Shown: piece after piece, positions 45,900 to 57,143 of the stretch
How positions within the stretch are numbered: position 1 is the stretch's first letter
Layout: the number at the start of each line of letters is the position of its first letter
Assembly: GCA_036172665.1 (NCBI GenBank)
Contig: CM069876.1
Coordinates: forward strand, 6,324,001 to 6,388,000
Reading direction: 5' to 3'
DNA length: 64,000 nt
Source: Prosopocoilus inquinatus
Taxonomy: Eukaryota; Arthropoda; Insecta; Coleoptera; Lucanidae
Translations under genes and position numbers: made by a program
The notes under the pieces: model-generated
Databases searched by the model: none
What the model was told of the DNA's origin: nothing
The model's input: only the letters and a program-made list of their open reading frames with translations

Positions 45900-47037
45900 C
45901 AAGGTGTAATCAAATTAGTTTCACATATTAATACCGTAAGTTCCTCATCATGTAAGAGAATTAATGCTGCAACTACCAAAAGTCTAGCTCAAAAATAAAA
46001 AAATGACCTAGTGGAGGAGTATTGACTCTTTTGTTTGAGAACTTTTGGTCGGCCGTGCACAAAAACAACGTTATAAAACAAAATTCCAGCAAAATTCAAG
46101 GTCAATTGCTTGATGTCATTTTAAAAGCTTTATGGGAACACAATAAAATAGAATCACCGACCCATTAAAGACGACAGTTCAAATTGACAACCTCTCAGTC
46201 GTTCCCCTTGTGCGCATTATAATTAAAGGAGAACAATTTAAATCTGCTTGCATTGATCAGAATTAAATCTGTTTCATTAGATAATCGACAATAATTAGAT
46301 GTTGACATCCTGGTCTTTGTAAACCAATAGTACACATGATTTACAGTGCTAATTTCGCGTATTAAAGTAATTTAAAAAAAATATTAGTCGCTCTGATTGA
46401 TTGTCGCTTTGTTAATTATTTCCACTAACGAATACGTTTCTTCGTAGTTCGAGTTCGATGACGCTTTATTGTTTTGGTTCCACAAAATAATAAAAGCGAT
46501 GACTGCGTTCAATAATGATTTTCCGAAATGCAAAAAGAAAACACATTCTTAAACGTTTTGCGCAATAAAGAAATAACAATGCAGTTTATTGACGACCAGC
46601 AAATAAAGTACACAATGAATACGTATGAATTAGTAAAATAATTTTAGAAAATGGAATTTCTAATTTTTATTTATTTTTACAGTTTTGTGAGCAGAAAACT
46701 ATTAACAATTACGTGAAAATTAAGAAAATTGATTAATTTAATAAGCAACGCGATGGATATTTATAATTCTATTCCGTTATGGAATTACATAAGCGATGAT
46801 TTTAACCCAGTGCCCTTCAGTTCGATGACGCTTTATTGTTTTACGACGTTTTATGATGCGCTTGTAGAAACTGATACACGGCCAGTCTGAGGTTTTCAAA
46901 CAAGAAGTTTCCGGGCTCTGGGGGGGTTTTAATTTCTTTAATTTTGCACCAATAAAATTCATATTTGCAGAAATCACTTTCTGAAGTGATAAAGAACTTA
47001 CAGTTTTAATATGTGAAACTTATTTGATTACAGGCTG
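45900..47037. mobile_element. 1.14-kb MITE, copy B (in RT gene)
   Basis: Reverse orientation relative to copy A. TA on both sides. It splits the RT reading frame between LLTSY and NNRKQC, which become continuous once it is set aside. TIRs of about 50 bp end in CAGCCTGTAATCAAATAAGT. Confidence 0.92.
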
Positions 47038-47258
47038 TATAAATAATAGGAAACAATGTATAATAACTGCAGACTCCCGCACCGGAAAAATGCATACATC
47101 AGAGCGTTACTCGTCGAAAAAGGTGTTCCGCAGGGTTCCATACTAGGGCCATTGTTGTTCCTGCTGTACGTAAACGAACTACCAAACTTAACAAATCACT
47201 TAACAAGACTGTTTGCGGATGATACGTCACTCGTAATACGAAAAAAATCTAGAATTTA

Positions 47259-48403
47259 AGGTGAAATAATAATAATAATAAATGACTTTATTGTGCAGAT
47301 CATAAAAACATACAAATAAATACTGTATGGTACTCCCTATATAAATTAATTACATTAGAAAACAGCTATAAAGAAACAAAGAATATACACAACCGCAAGG
47401 CGAAATTCGGATTCAGCGCAAGCTTCTCTGCTTTTAAATTGAGTACCTTGAGTAATAAAGATAAATAAGATATATGAAAATGCCTAAATTAAGAAAACTT
47501 AAATTTAATTTAAATCAAGCTTATTAAAGCTAAAAAAACTATTAAAAAAATAATATTGACATTTGTGTACAAACAGCGAAATTACGAAGGGAAGAGAACA
47601 GCCAGTAAGAAAAATAATTATTTTAAGTAGCAATCTGTGTCAATTAATTTTACTGCGACACGAATAGCATATTTTTTAAATGTAATTTGAAAGCGGCTAG
47701 ATTTAAAAGTTTTAATTCATGAGGTAAGTCATTGTACTTGGAGAAAATGGCATATGTAAATGATCTTTCATAAAGTGATGTCCTATGTGGTGGTGGTGAT
47801 ATAAGGCCCCGGAACCTGGTGGTTATATTATGAATATCAGATCGAAAACGTATTTTATTGTACAAATATGGCGGACTTTTGTACAATATAATTTTGTGAA
47901 ATAGATTTAAAGTTTGAAGTTCTCTCCGGTTTTTCATGTTCAGCCAGTTTATTTCCTTGAGTTTATGAGAAATATGATCATATTTTCTGATTCCATAAAT
48001 TAACCTTAAACAGGAAATTTGTATTTTCTGAATACGGCAGATAGTTATGGAATCCAAGGCTGTATGATATACTGGAGTGCAATAAGTAAATTGGGAAAGG
48101 ACAAATGCTTCACATAAGCGTCTTTTTATATCCCTGTTTAAGACAGATCTAAAAGGAAAAATTTTCTTTAAAAAAAGATAAGCATTACTAATGTATTTAG
48201 CGATCTGACTGTGGTACCGGAAACTATTGTCCATATTTGAGAGATTATCACAGGATTTCTTTTTACCAAAAAGGATGACTTTAGATTTATTTGGATTAAG
48301 TTTCAGAGAATGATCCTGAGTAATCGAAAACAAAGCCCCAAGATCTGTGTTGATTTTCAGAGTTGCAGCCTTCCAGTCAGCAGGTTCAAAGGAGTAGTAC
48401 ATT
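47259..48403 (-). mobile_element. 5'-truncated non-LTR retrotransposon, opposite strand
   Basis: Inserted in the RT above. On the minus strand it begins abruptly at about 48403, carries the last 250 RT codons, a 3' untranslated part with AATAAA and a (TTA)n tail at 47262-47280. The truncated start and repeat tail are typical of target-primed reverse transcription. Confidence 0.85.
47650..48402 (-). pseudogene. Reverse transcriptase C-terminal part, open for 250 codons
   Basis: Continuous frame with LKLNPNKSKVILFGKKK, YISNAYLFLKKIFPF, VLSQFTYCTPVYHTALDSIT, RIQKIQISCLRLIYGIRKYD and a C-terminal FSKYNDLPHELKLLNLAAFK. These are the RT thumb and tail of CR1/Jockey-like elements. The YADD-containing palm is absent because the copy is truncated. 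No stop interrupts it, so it is fairly young. Confidence 0.85.
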
Positions 48404-49341
48404 ACAAAATTTTAACAACTGGTTCACTGATAATTGTCTACAGTTAAATGTTGCCAAAACACATTTATTACAATTTAATAAATCTAGTGATTTACATATA
48501 GACATAAATAGTGAAATACTAACTCCATCTGAGAAAACAACTTTTCTTGGCTTAGATGTATGCATGAATCTGAAATGGAAGGAACATATTAATAGCGTAG
48601 CATTAAAAATCAGTAAATTTAATTACGCCTTAAGAGTGATATCGTCCTCCGTGAATCGACAAGCGAGTTTAAGTGCTTACTATGCATACAAATATTCCAG
48701 ATTAACATACGGAATTATCTTCTGGGGCAATTCTTCAGAGGCTCTAAGACTCTTCGTGCTTCAAAAATCTTGTTTACGGACTATTTTCCATCTGCGGGGT
48801 AGAGATTCATGTAGGAATCTATTCAGTAACAATAAAATACTTACCTTACCATCAATATACATTTATGAGTGTGCGTGTTTTGCGAAACTGAATTATAAAC
48901 TATTGTCCGAATATGAACTGCACCATAACTACTCCACAAGAGGGAATGTCAATAGTTACCTATGCCTTCCGCAAACTAGGAAAACTAAAGTTCAAAAAAG
49001 TGCAAAGTCGCAAGTGATGCGAATATATAATTTTCTGCCGGCTAGTATTAAGACATTGCCACAAAAACGCTTTAAAATTGTGTTGAAAAACTTTTTATTA
49101 GAAAGTGCCTTTTATAGTACACAAGATTTCTTCTCTTGTGATATTAATAGAGCTTTACGACTGTGATACATGTTTACTTTTATATTTATTTATTTTTTTA
49201 TATGTACTTTAAACACAGAAAGTGTTTGTACTTATATTTGTCCTTTGTACTCTTAATGTTTAATGTTTCATGTTTTATATATACATATACATACTATTGT
49301 AATGACGTGTTCCACACATTTATTGTACACAACGGAACAAA

Positions 49342-49362
49342 ATAAACTAACTAACTAACTAT
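49342..49362 (+). repeat. (CTAA)n retrotransposon tail
   Basis: AAATAAACTAACTAACTAAC follows the RT 3' region and marks the end of the plus-strand non-LTR element. Confidence 0.8.
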
Positions 49363-49445
49363 TATTACTACTATTACATTATGAGTTTTATTATACATGT
49401 AGTCTCATTAGAATTTAATTTAGAATCTAAAAAAGTAATAATATA

Positions 49446-49630
49446 TAGGGCGTTCCATTAAAAATGACTTAAGTTGTGTTTATATCTCGTTTATCCGACC
49501 ATCAATTGTTTTTCTGTGGGCACACAGAGAAACTTTGAATTAGTCCCTTTAAGTTTTGTATTAAATATTTTTTCCTAAAATCAAAAATAAAAGAGTTAAA
49601 GAGGGTAGGAATTCTCGCGTAGTCACCCTG
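49446..49630. mobile_element. 200-bp MITE, right copy
   Basis: Inverted copy of 45446-45645. Its right tip CACCCTG and the following TAC form part of the target duplication of the hAT-type element at 49634, showing that the hAT-type element inserted at the MITE edge. Confidence 0.8.
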
Positions 49631-49633
49631 TAC

Positions 49634-50729
49634 CAAGGTTGGAAAAAAAACTGTTTTTTTTTTTTAAAAAAGAACTGTTTTTTTGTTTTAAACAGTTTTT
49701 CTTTTTTGTTTAAAACATGTTTAAAATTGACCGTAAATTAAACATGTTTTAAACAAAAAAAAAAACAGCTGTTTAAAATACTTTTAAATGTTTAAGTTGC
49801 CCGTACAGCTCACATAAAAAGGTACATATTATTGTTATTATTTGATATTTGTGTAAAAGGATACGAAGAATTTATTCAAATTCGATCTCTAATTAAAAAA
49901 AAAAAATATGTATGCACTTTGATAATAATTTAAATCATTTAAGGCAGAGTTTGTTTTATTTAGGATCTACGGTCGCGGTGTTTTAAATGATTTTCAAAGA
50001 AAGTATGAAGTATTTGGTATCAACATACTGAGAAAAACTAAACTAAAAATTAAAATCAAATTCAATCCATAGAAGTAATGTTATCAAATTAGAACTAAAA
50101 TACATGACTCGTGGCTTTCAAGATTGGAAAACAAAACTTCCAAATATGTAAAAATATGTAGGGTGTTCCATTTAAAATAACAAAGTTGATATTACTTCCG
50201 GCAAAACCGAAAGTCCAGGAGGTATATGTAAGAAAATTCAAATTAATTTTTTTTAATTTATCGTTTTCAAATTTTAAAGAAACCTTAAAATTCTAGAAGG
50301 GCGAATATATGGCCTTGGGACCCACCGTAGAAATTCAATGAAGACAAATGAAATAACGTTATAAATAGTTTAAGCAGCGACATCCTACTATCGCTTTTTG
50401 ACCTAACATTGCATTAGGATTGACAAATTCAAGCCAGTTTGCTACATAATAACTCATCCCTAGCCCATAGTATGAACAGGGAAGCGGAGGAACCAATATG
50501 TTTCAAATCTTACTAAAACAATAAAACGTTAAATATTGAAAATGTATTTTAAAATGTTCTAATATAAGTATTATTCTAGTGATCAGTAATAATTGATTAA
50601 CTTATTAATTAATTTAAAACATTACCAAAAAAAAAAACATGTTTAAAACAGGAATGTTTTTAATTCGGTGTTTTGAACATGTTTTAAACACTATGTTTTA
50701 AGCAGTTTGTTTTAAACTTTCCAATCCTG
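49634..50729. mobile_element. hAT-type element with AAACATGTTTAAA repeats, 1.1 kb
   Basis: The tips are CAAGGTTGGAAA (left) and CAGGATTGGAAAGTTTAAAA (minus strand, right). The 8-bp flanks are CCCTGTAC (49626-49633) and CTCTGTAC (50730-50737). Subterminal GTTTAAAAC and AAACATGTTT words crowd both ends. The interior contains a fold-back family fragment (about 50157-50250) and a hammerhead-family fragment (about 50360-50470). No transposase. Confidence 0.8.
50360..50470. repeat. Fragment of the hammerhead repeat family (no ribozyme part)
   Basis: AGCGACATCCTACTATCGCTTTTTGACCTAACATTGCA(T/G)TAGGAT matches in pieces the central part of the units at 59-62 kb. The hammerhead portion is not included. 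Confidence 0.75.
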
Positions 50730-50737
50730 CTCTGTAC

Positions 50738-51386
50738 CTACAGGCTGTCCCACTTAAAGCGGATTCTTTCATGCCTCTCTAGTTATTAATTTTACGAAAA
50801 AATGTTTCAAATAAAAATTTCACTGTATCATGAGGAGTATATTTTAAAATTAATTTAACGTATACAGAGTATTCAGTTTAACCTAGGCGTTAGGTCACTT
50901 CGTTACTTTAAACGCCCTGTGCAGGATGGGTCATTGGTATCGATTTCTTCAATAGCGCCTTAACTATTAATTATAAAAGAAAATTTCTTATACAATATTT
51001 ATCGCCTATCATGAATTCTATCTCAGCAAATTATTTGCACATATACAGCATGTTCTATAAGTGAGTTATCTACCAAAGTTATACTCTTTTAAATGGAATG
51101 TACCAATTTTTATTGCAGATTTCGACAGACCTCTCAAAAATAAGCATTTTTTATTTCACAACTATAGCTCTATACAGAAGTATTCGCAATCTACAGCTAT
51201 TCGATTGAATTAAAGAGTTTCACTCACTGATAGAAGTTTCGTGTGACGTCACGAGTTACTTTTGCGAGGAAGAAATTTCAAAGTGCATATTAAATGAGAA
51301 CGAGGCAACCTGCTAGATGCAATATCAGTTTTACCAACCTTGCTGTAATTGGTAATATTACGGTAACATTACCAGTAGTGAGCGCC
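50738..51386. other. No gene; several CAGG(G/C)TG-like tips
   Basis: Scattered degenerate tips (ACAGGCTGTCCCAC near 50750, ACAGAGTATTCAG near 50875, ACAGCATGTTC near 51044) suggest old MITE debris. No coding feature. Confidence 0.4.
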
Positions 51387-54300
51387 TCACCGGGTTGCGT
51401 CAACTAAGTCAAGCAACACAGAACCTGCCAAAGGCCCGTGATCGGCGTTCATTAAATCATTACTGGTTTTGTGTATAAAAATGGTTTGAAAACCGTCTAA
51501 TTCCCTGTTGCTTGACGTTGCCTTTACTAACCTAAGATTACTTAAATCTATTTTATGACTGGTGTCAAAAATATGTTGGGCAACACTGGATTTTTCAATT
51601 CTATTGCACTTTAAGTGAGCTAAGTGTTCCTTAAAACGTGTTAGTATGTTTCTTTTTGTTTGCCCAATATATTTTTAGTGCACCTTTGACAAGATATTTC
51701 GTATATCCCTGATTTCTCATTTGGTTCAGTTTTGTCCTTGGGGTTTGTTAGTAAACGTTTTAGAGTGTTGTTATTAGTATATGCAATTGTGTACCCTTGT
51801 GTTTTAAAAATGTTATTTAAACCTTTAGAACAGATTTTGTCAAACGGAATTTTAATATATTTAGACGTGTTTGTTTCTGCTGGTAACAAAATGGTAAATT
51901 TTTTGATATTGGCCTTATTTACAATTTTCCTTAACATATTTTCTACAATATCTACTGAGTAACCATTGTGAATTGCTACATCTTTAATAAATTTAAGTTC
52001 TTTGTTGTACCTTTCCTTGGACAGTGGGAAGTTAACTAATCTATTAAGTAGAAAAGAAATTGCAGAATACTTAGGTATGTGATAAGGTATGTTGTGAATC
52101 ATTAACAATAAATCTATTGGTGTTTGTTTCTTTCCTATATACAGGGAGATTCAGGCAACCCATTCATTAAAGTTTACGGACTTCCTCTTTGAATTTCTAT
52201 TTCATATTTTGCGGTTATAAGTTAGCGATAATGAACTATTAAAATATAACATATCCAACTTTCGGGCACTTCCGCTTGTACCGGAAGTTGCTGTCAACTT
52301 TCTTATTTTAAATGGAATACCTCATTTTTTATTGTATTTCTGAAATCTTCATGAAATTCTAAAAATATTTTGTATAACATGTGATACAAGAAAATTAGCC
52401 GTTTTAAAGATATTTCCATTTTTTTTTTAAGTTCAAAGTTGCAATACCAAGATGCTGCCATCTTTGTGTAACAAAAGCCATAATTTCAATTTTTGGCCTG
52501 TAGTACGCTATGCTCATAAGCGTTCAGGTCATACCTAATTTTACACAAAATCGTTTACGGGCTGGTTGAAAAGTAACTTCTATTCGAACTGATTTCAACT
52601 GTTGAAAAGTCACGTTTTTTAAATAGAACACCCAGTATTTTTTTATACCATAAGAATCAGAATTAAATGTTCTTTCGAACTGTATTAGCATTCCCTATAC
52701 CTATCTCTTACCTTTCTCTTTTTATTCATGATTTTCTCTTTGACACATCAATTTTTTCACTTCAGTATTATTCCTGAATAGTGAACTATGAAAATTTAAC
52801 AAACTGAGGTTTTTTAAATTAATTTCTGACTGTAATTTCAATTTCATTTTAAAAACCGCCAAATAATATTTAAATACACATCTATCATCTGAACTTTTTG
52901 TTTACATATGCCGCATGTATTAGAATTCTTGATATGATTATTTACACATTTACAAGGAGAAATTTACACTTACAATACAAAATTTTATGAACAGTAATAA
53001 ATAAATCAGAAATATTAAAAATAATACACATAATATTGGCTCTAAGTTGTCCTCGGCTATTATTTATTAGTAATAACTTTCTACTGTATCTAAGTAACGC
53101 ATTTTCCTCGATATGACAACATTTTTTATTAACTTCTTGAATTGTCGATTTTTTTATCATCCAATACATTTAATATGTTTGTGTTTGATTATTCATTTTT
53201 TGGTTCTTCGTAGTGATTAAATTGTTTTTTTTTCAATTCCTACTAGACGGATGATTTCAAAAATTATAATTTCTCTAGTTTTCATAGCCCACTGTTTAAA
53301 AATAATACCGAAAAATGAAAAAAAAATTACGTGTTAAAAGAAATCATCGATAACGAGTGAACTATAAGAGATAGGTATAGGGAATGCTAATACAGGACGA
53401 AAGAACATTTAATCCTGAGTCACATGGTATAAAAATATACTAGGCGTTCCATTTAAAAAACATGACTTTTCGACAGTTGAAATTAGTTCGAATAGAAGTT
53501 ACTGTACGCAATCAAGTGCAAAACTGGACATAATCTGAAAGAATGTTACTGTTTCCTACTACAGGCCAAAAATGGGCATCATGATTTTTGTTGCACAAAG
53601 ATGGCACTATCATAACCAAAGTTCTGCAAGTCTGAGTTATTTTTAAAGAATGAAAATATCTCGGAAACGGTTAATTTTTCTTGTATCACATGTTGCACAA
53701 AATATTTTTAGAATTTTATGAAGATTTTAAAAAGGCATTAAAAATTGGGGTTTTCCATTTAAAATAAGAAAGTTGACAGCAACTTCCGGTATAAGCGGAA
53801 GTGTCCGAAATTTGAAAATATTATAGTTTGATAGATCCATATCGTTACCTTATAACTGCAAAATATGAAACAGAAATTCAAAGTCCGTAAACTTTTAATG
53901 AAAGGGTTACCTGAATCTCCCTGTATTTGATGTTGATATTTGTAAGCTGTGAGTCTTTTTAACTCGGAACATTCAATGCAGACAAGTTTCAATAAAACAA
54001 CTTATAACTGCAAAATATGAAACAGAAATTCAAAGGAGAAGTCCGTCAAGTTTTAATGAAAGTGTTGCCTGAATCTCCCTGTATATCAAATTCTAATTTG
54101 TTTTCACTATTTCTAATAACCAAGGCATCCAGGAATGGTAATTTTCCATTTACCTCTTTTTCAAACGTGAATTTAATACTAGGAAATTTAGAATTTAAAA
54201 TATCTAAAAACTCTTCTATTCTGCATTCCTTGGTATTAAAAACAGCGAAAACGTCATCTACATATCTAAACCATATTCTAGGGAAATAAGTACAATTTTC

Positions 54301-54480
54301 TTTGAGTGACGTTTCTAAATTACACATAAAAAGGTTAGCCAGATATGGTTTTAGCAGTTTCCCATAGAAGTCCCTTCGGTTTGTTTAAAAAATTCCTCAA
54401 TAATTTGAAAACAATTTTCACATCTGTGATCTAGTAGGATAGAAGTCGCAACTATTGAAGATGGCAGTATAGCTACCGAA
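51387..54480 (-). pseudogene. Penelope-like element: RT plus GIY-YIG, split
   Basis: The minus strand reads an RT core at 54082-54480 (CFQIIEEFFKQTEGTSMGN, PYLANLFMCNLETS, WFRYVDDVFAVFN, GKLPFLDALVIRN) ending EFDI. After 52142-54081 is set aside, the frame continues YRKETNTNRFIVNDSQH at 52141. It runs on to SGIYEISCQRCTKN, FKEHLAHLK and a stop at 51387-51389. RYVDD and the C-terminal GIY-YIG-type endonuclease define Penelope-like retroelements. Frameshifts lie near 54340, near 52090 and in the endonuclease (KQKETY). The 5' half is missing. Confidence 0.88.
52142..54081. mobile_element. Fold-back element inside the Penelope-like element (FB4)
   Basis: The left tip CAGGGAGATTCAGGCAACCC at 52142 faces an inverted tip ending at 53923 and a second one ending at 54081, each bordered by TA. 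The arms 52142-52760 and 53330-53923 match over about 550 bp: TTCTAAAAATATTTTGT, CATGTGATACAAGAAAA, CTATTCGAACT and CCCTATACCTATCTCTTA. The extra end at 54002-54081 is a partial tandem copy. The target is a TA between the codons for EFDI and YRK of the Penelope RT. Non-coding. Confidence 0.87.
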
Positions 54481-55190
54481 ATACGTACAAATACGTATTT
54501 AGTTAAAAAATATATATATTGTGGTTAGGAGTCAAGTCCAAATTTATTGTGTTGAATAATAAATAAACGAAGTGATCAGAAAAGGAAAATACTTTTTATG
54601 TTTTCATGCGTTTTCCAACGCTAATTTAGATCAAACTATTATACAGAGTCAAACAAAAAGAGTTAAATAAACCAAAATTATTTTATTATCCTATTTTTTC
54701 TGTATAAATCGAATGAGTAATGTATTTTTAATGACACATTAATTTTTAATTGGACTTATGGCCGTTTTCATAATCAGACTTTAAGGAAGCGTTAAGTCAA
54801 TTTAAAAAGGGGGAAGCAAACGTATTTTTTTACGTTAAAATAACTTTAAAATAACTTTAAAATTAAAGTCCTATTATGAAATCGAACCTTACTGTTATAT
54901 TAATTAATTCATGAAACCGTACGATAAAGAATATTCTTAAAAGTGATGCAAATTTCTGTTTATGAAACCGTGAATTTAAATACAAATTGAGGAATTTAAG
55001 CATCTAATAAGAAAATGCAAATTAATACTAAGTAGGATATTGTCCCTAATATTTAATCCTGTTTAATTATCTTGCGCAGGAAGGATTTTATACCTCTACA
55101 TCCTATTACATTTGTAAAATGTTGGTATTCTGGAAAATTTCAGGTAATACCGTGTATTATCCTAATTTAGTGTGTAGGTACACAGAGAAA
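54481..55190. other. No gene seen
   Basis: AT-rich DNA upstream of the truncated Penelope-like element. Nothing can be supported. Confidence 0.45.
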
Positions 55191-55272
55191 AATCAATAGT
55201 AAAAAGTAACACAAATTGTAGTTAGAATGAAAACGCACAATTGTCGGACTATTTACTACAATTGTGCTAATA

Positions 55273-56579
55273 AGGGTGTGTCAACTAAAAATCCGGAAAA
55301 TCTTTGTTCAACTATATTTTATTAACTAAACAAAACATTATTTATTTAAGAATTATAACAATTTATCTAATGTCAAATGACGTGATCAGGACCATAATCC
55401 GCCGCTTGCCGCACTTTGGTATGTACACGAGCCATCAAGGTCTGAAAGTGCGAAGAATTGAATTGGCGAAGTTTGTTTTTGATTCGGGCCTTCAATTCTT
55501 CCACTGTTTTTGCTTCCCAGCCACCTTCATAAACTTTCTGCTTCAGTTGATACCAAAAGCGCTCGATTGGTCTCAATTGAGGTACATTTGCTACATTTTC
55601 TGCTCGTGGAATGTATTTAATTTGATGCTGCTCGTATACGGCTAGAGTATTACGCGCGTAGTGTGCCGTAGCCATGTCCGGCCAAAAGATGTAATTGTTG
55701 TCATTGTGGTATTTTCGTAGAAATGGTACAAGTCTTTTACGGATACATTCCTTTGAATATACATTTTGGTCAACACAAAGTCCTGAAGGGGCGATGAAGG
55801 GAGCAGACCTTCCTTTGCTGCTTATCGCTAGCCAGACCAAAACTTTCTTGGAAAACTTAGCGTGCCTTTTGTAAATGACTTCAGAATCGATTTCCACACC
55901 TTTTTTATAAAAGTAGCTGTTATTTCCAGCAACTTCGGTACCATCTAAAGTAAAGTAAGACTCATCATCCATTACTACAAAATTTTGGTTCGCTGGCTTC
56001 AAATGCCCTTCGCGCAATTTACGCAGGAAACCTTTTTGACTTTTCAGTTGAGATTCACTATATTTCGGAGCAGATTTTCTCTTTCTTAGAACTACATTAT
56101 CTTCCTTTAGTATTTTCCTTACGTACTCGTGACATATGTTAAATTTTCTTGATAGTTTTCGATAAGATATTCCAAGTTTTCCAACTGCCTCCTGAACAAG
56201 TTGCTCTTTCTTTCTCTTGGGCATTTTTTTTGCTATCCTTCCACTTCCTTCGATTCTAGTAAGCGTTTTTTCATTCTCTACTCGTTTTATAATATCATAT
56301 ATACTACTTTGCGGAATTCCCATTGTTTTGAAATGATTCACGGTGTATAATTTCCCTTGCCCTCTATGGTCTATATAAAATTCGCCAATGAGTTTTCTGC
56401 GAGAATTCTCTTTCAACGTCTTCATCTTGTCACGTACACAAGTTAGAAACACCACAACGCTTGTTTTGACATTTGTTAAGTTGACATAGACAAATGACAC
56501 AATTTTTTTGTCAAGGCTAACGGTATTTAGAAAATAGCTAAATGATAAAAGCATTCCGGATTTTTAGTTGACACACCCT
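55273..56579 (-). mobile_element. DD37E transposon, 1.3 kb, apparently intact
   Basis: Identical 25-bp tips AGGGTGTGTCAACTAAAAAT, followed by CCGGA, on both ends. TA lies at 55271-55272 and 56580-56581. One uninterrupted transposase frame fills the element. Intact ends, intact target duplication and an open frame suggest recent transposition. Confidence 0.95.
55373..56425 (-). CDS. DD37E transposase (Tc1/mariner superfamily)
   Basis: Transposase predicted to bind the 25-bp TIRs in the nucleus and move the element by cut and paste at TA. I choose MKTLKENSRRKLIGEFYIDH at 56425 as the start (350 residues); an upstream in-frame Met at 56554 would lie almost at the TIR. N-terminal helix-turn-helix segments include GIPQSSIYDIIKR and GISYRKLSRKFNICHEYVRK. 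The catalytic part has VVMDDESYFTLDG, then IFWPDMATAHYA and LRPIERFWYQLK. I count 37 residues between the second Asp and the Glu, the DD37E spacing seen in ITmD37E/TRT-type elements. No stop or frameshift. It is the only transposase in the window that looks functional. Confidence 0.92.
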   Translation of the reverse strand: MKTLKENSRRKLIGEFYIDHRGQGKLYTVNHFKTMGIPQSSIYDIIKRVENEKTLTRIEGSGRIAKKMPKRKKEQLVQEAVGKLGISYRKLSRKFNICHEYVRKILKEDNVVLRKRKSAPKYSESQLKSQKGFLRKLREGHLKPANQNFVVMDDESYFTLDGTEVAGNNSYFYKKGVEIDSEVIYKRHAKFSKKVLVWLAISSKGRSAPFIAPSGLCVDQNVYSKECIRKRLVPFLRKYHNDNNYIFWPDMATAHYARNTLAVYEQHQIKYIPRAENVANVPQLRPIERFWYQLKQKVYEGGWEAKTVEELKARIKNKLRQFNSSHFQTLMARVHTKVRQAADYGPDHVI

Positions 56580-56675
56580 TATTTACTACAATTTTGTTAA
56601 TATTTGCTACAATTTGATTCTGTCTTTATTCTGACTACAATTTGTGTTACTTTTTACTATTGAATTTTCTCTGTG

Positions 56676-57098
56676 TATAAGAAGCTACGAACTAATTATC
56701 TTTTAGTATTGAAAAATTTCTTGTGTCGGAAAGTTTCGCTTAATTTCGTTGTGAAATGGAACGCAGAACACATACTACCGAAAGAAATAATCAATCCATT
56801 GTATGTATATTGTCATAGGACCAACGATACCTGTTATTATTACTGCAAACCGTAACCAATATTTATTTATTAGGTTTGCCCCCGGCCGTACCATAAAAGC
56901 AGGTCAGCCGACTAAATGTTGTTAACGTTCATAATTACAAAGCACGGATATTCGTACGGTCAGGGGTATTTCATTTCGTCTTAAAACTTTTCGACGTCTG
57001 CGTACTTTAACCAATAAATCTTATTTTGAACGCACCCCTGTATTTGACAGGGTTGACATATGGTTGACACTATCATAACCTAAAAAGAGTGATTCGAA
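56676..57098. promoter_or_regulatory. Probable promoter/5'UTR region of prune
   Basis: Gene-free interval directly upstream of the prune start codon. No clear TATA box at a convincing distance. The base immediately before ATG gives CGAAATG, an acceptable insect context. Confidence 0.4.
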
Positions 57099-57143
57099 AT
57101 GAGCGAATTTTTAAATTATATTAACCTTTTATCAAAATGCAAG
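57099..57143 (+). CDS. prune: prune exon 1
   Basis: 45 bp, 15 codons MSEFLNYINLLSKCK, followed by donor GTACTT. Chosen because it supplies an ATG in phase 0 with exon 2 and the length expected from family members. Confidence 0.85.

Larger units (their letters stand above)
45651..49166 (+). pseudogene. Non-LTR reverse transcriptase, twice interrupted
   Basis: Three pieces form one Jockey/CR1-like RT. 45651-45899 reads DFLYKNEVLHGNQNGYIKGR, then DIFMDLSKAFDSINH and ends LLTSY. 47038-47258 resumes as NNRKQCIIT; after a frame change it reads [20 protein letters not shown] and FADDTSLVI. 48404-49166 reads LQNFNNWFTDNCLQLNVAKT, FLGLDVCMNLKWKEHI and FNYALRVISSSVN to the stop. The gaps are MITE copy B and an opposite-facing retrotransposon. 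The 5' half and endonuclease are missing. The 3' end is at about 49362 in a CTAA-repeat tail after AAATAAA. Confidence 0.88.
55191..56675. mobile_element. Short MITE split by the DD37E transposon
   Basis: CACAGAGAAAAATCAATAGT on the left and (minus strand) CACAGAGAAAATTCAATAGT on the right, continuing AAAAAGTAACACAAATTGTAGT on both sides. Without the 1.3-kb insertion the MITE is about 180 bp and almost wholly palindromic. Confidence 0.85.
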
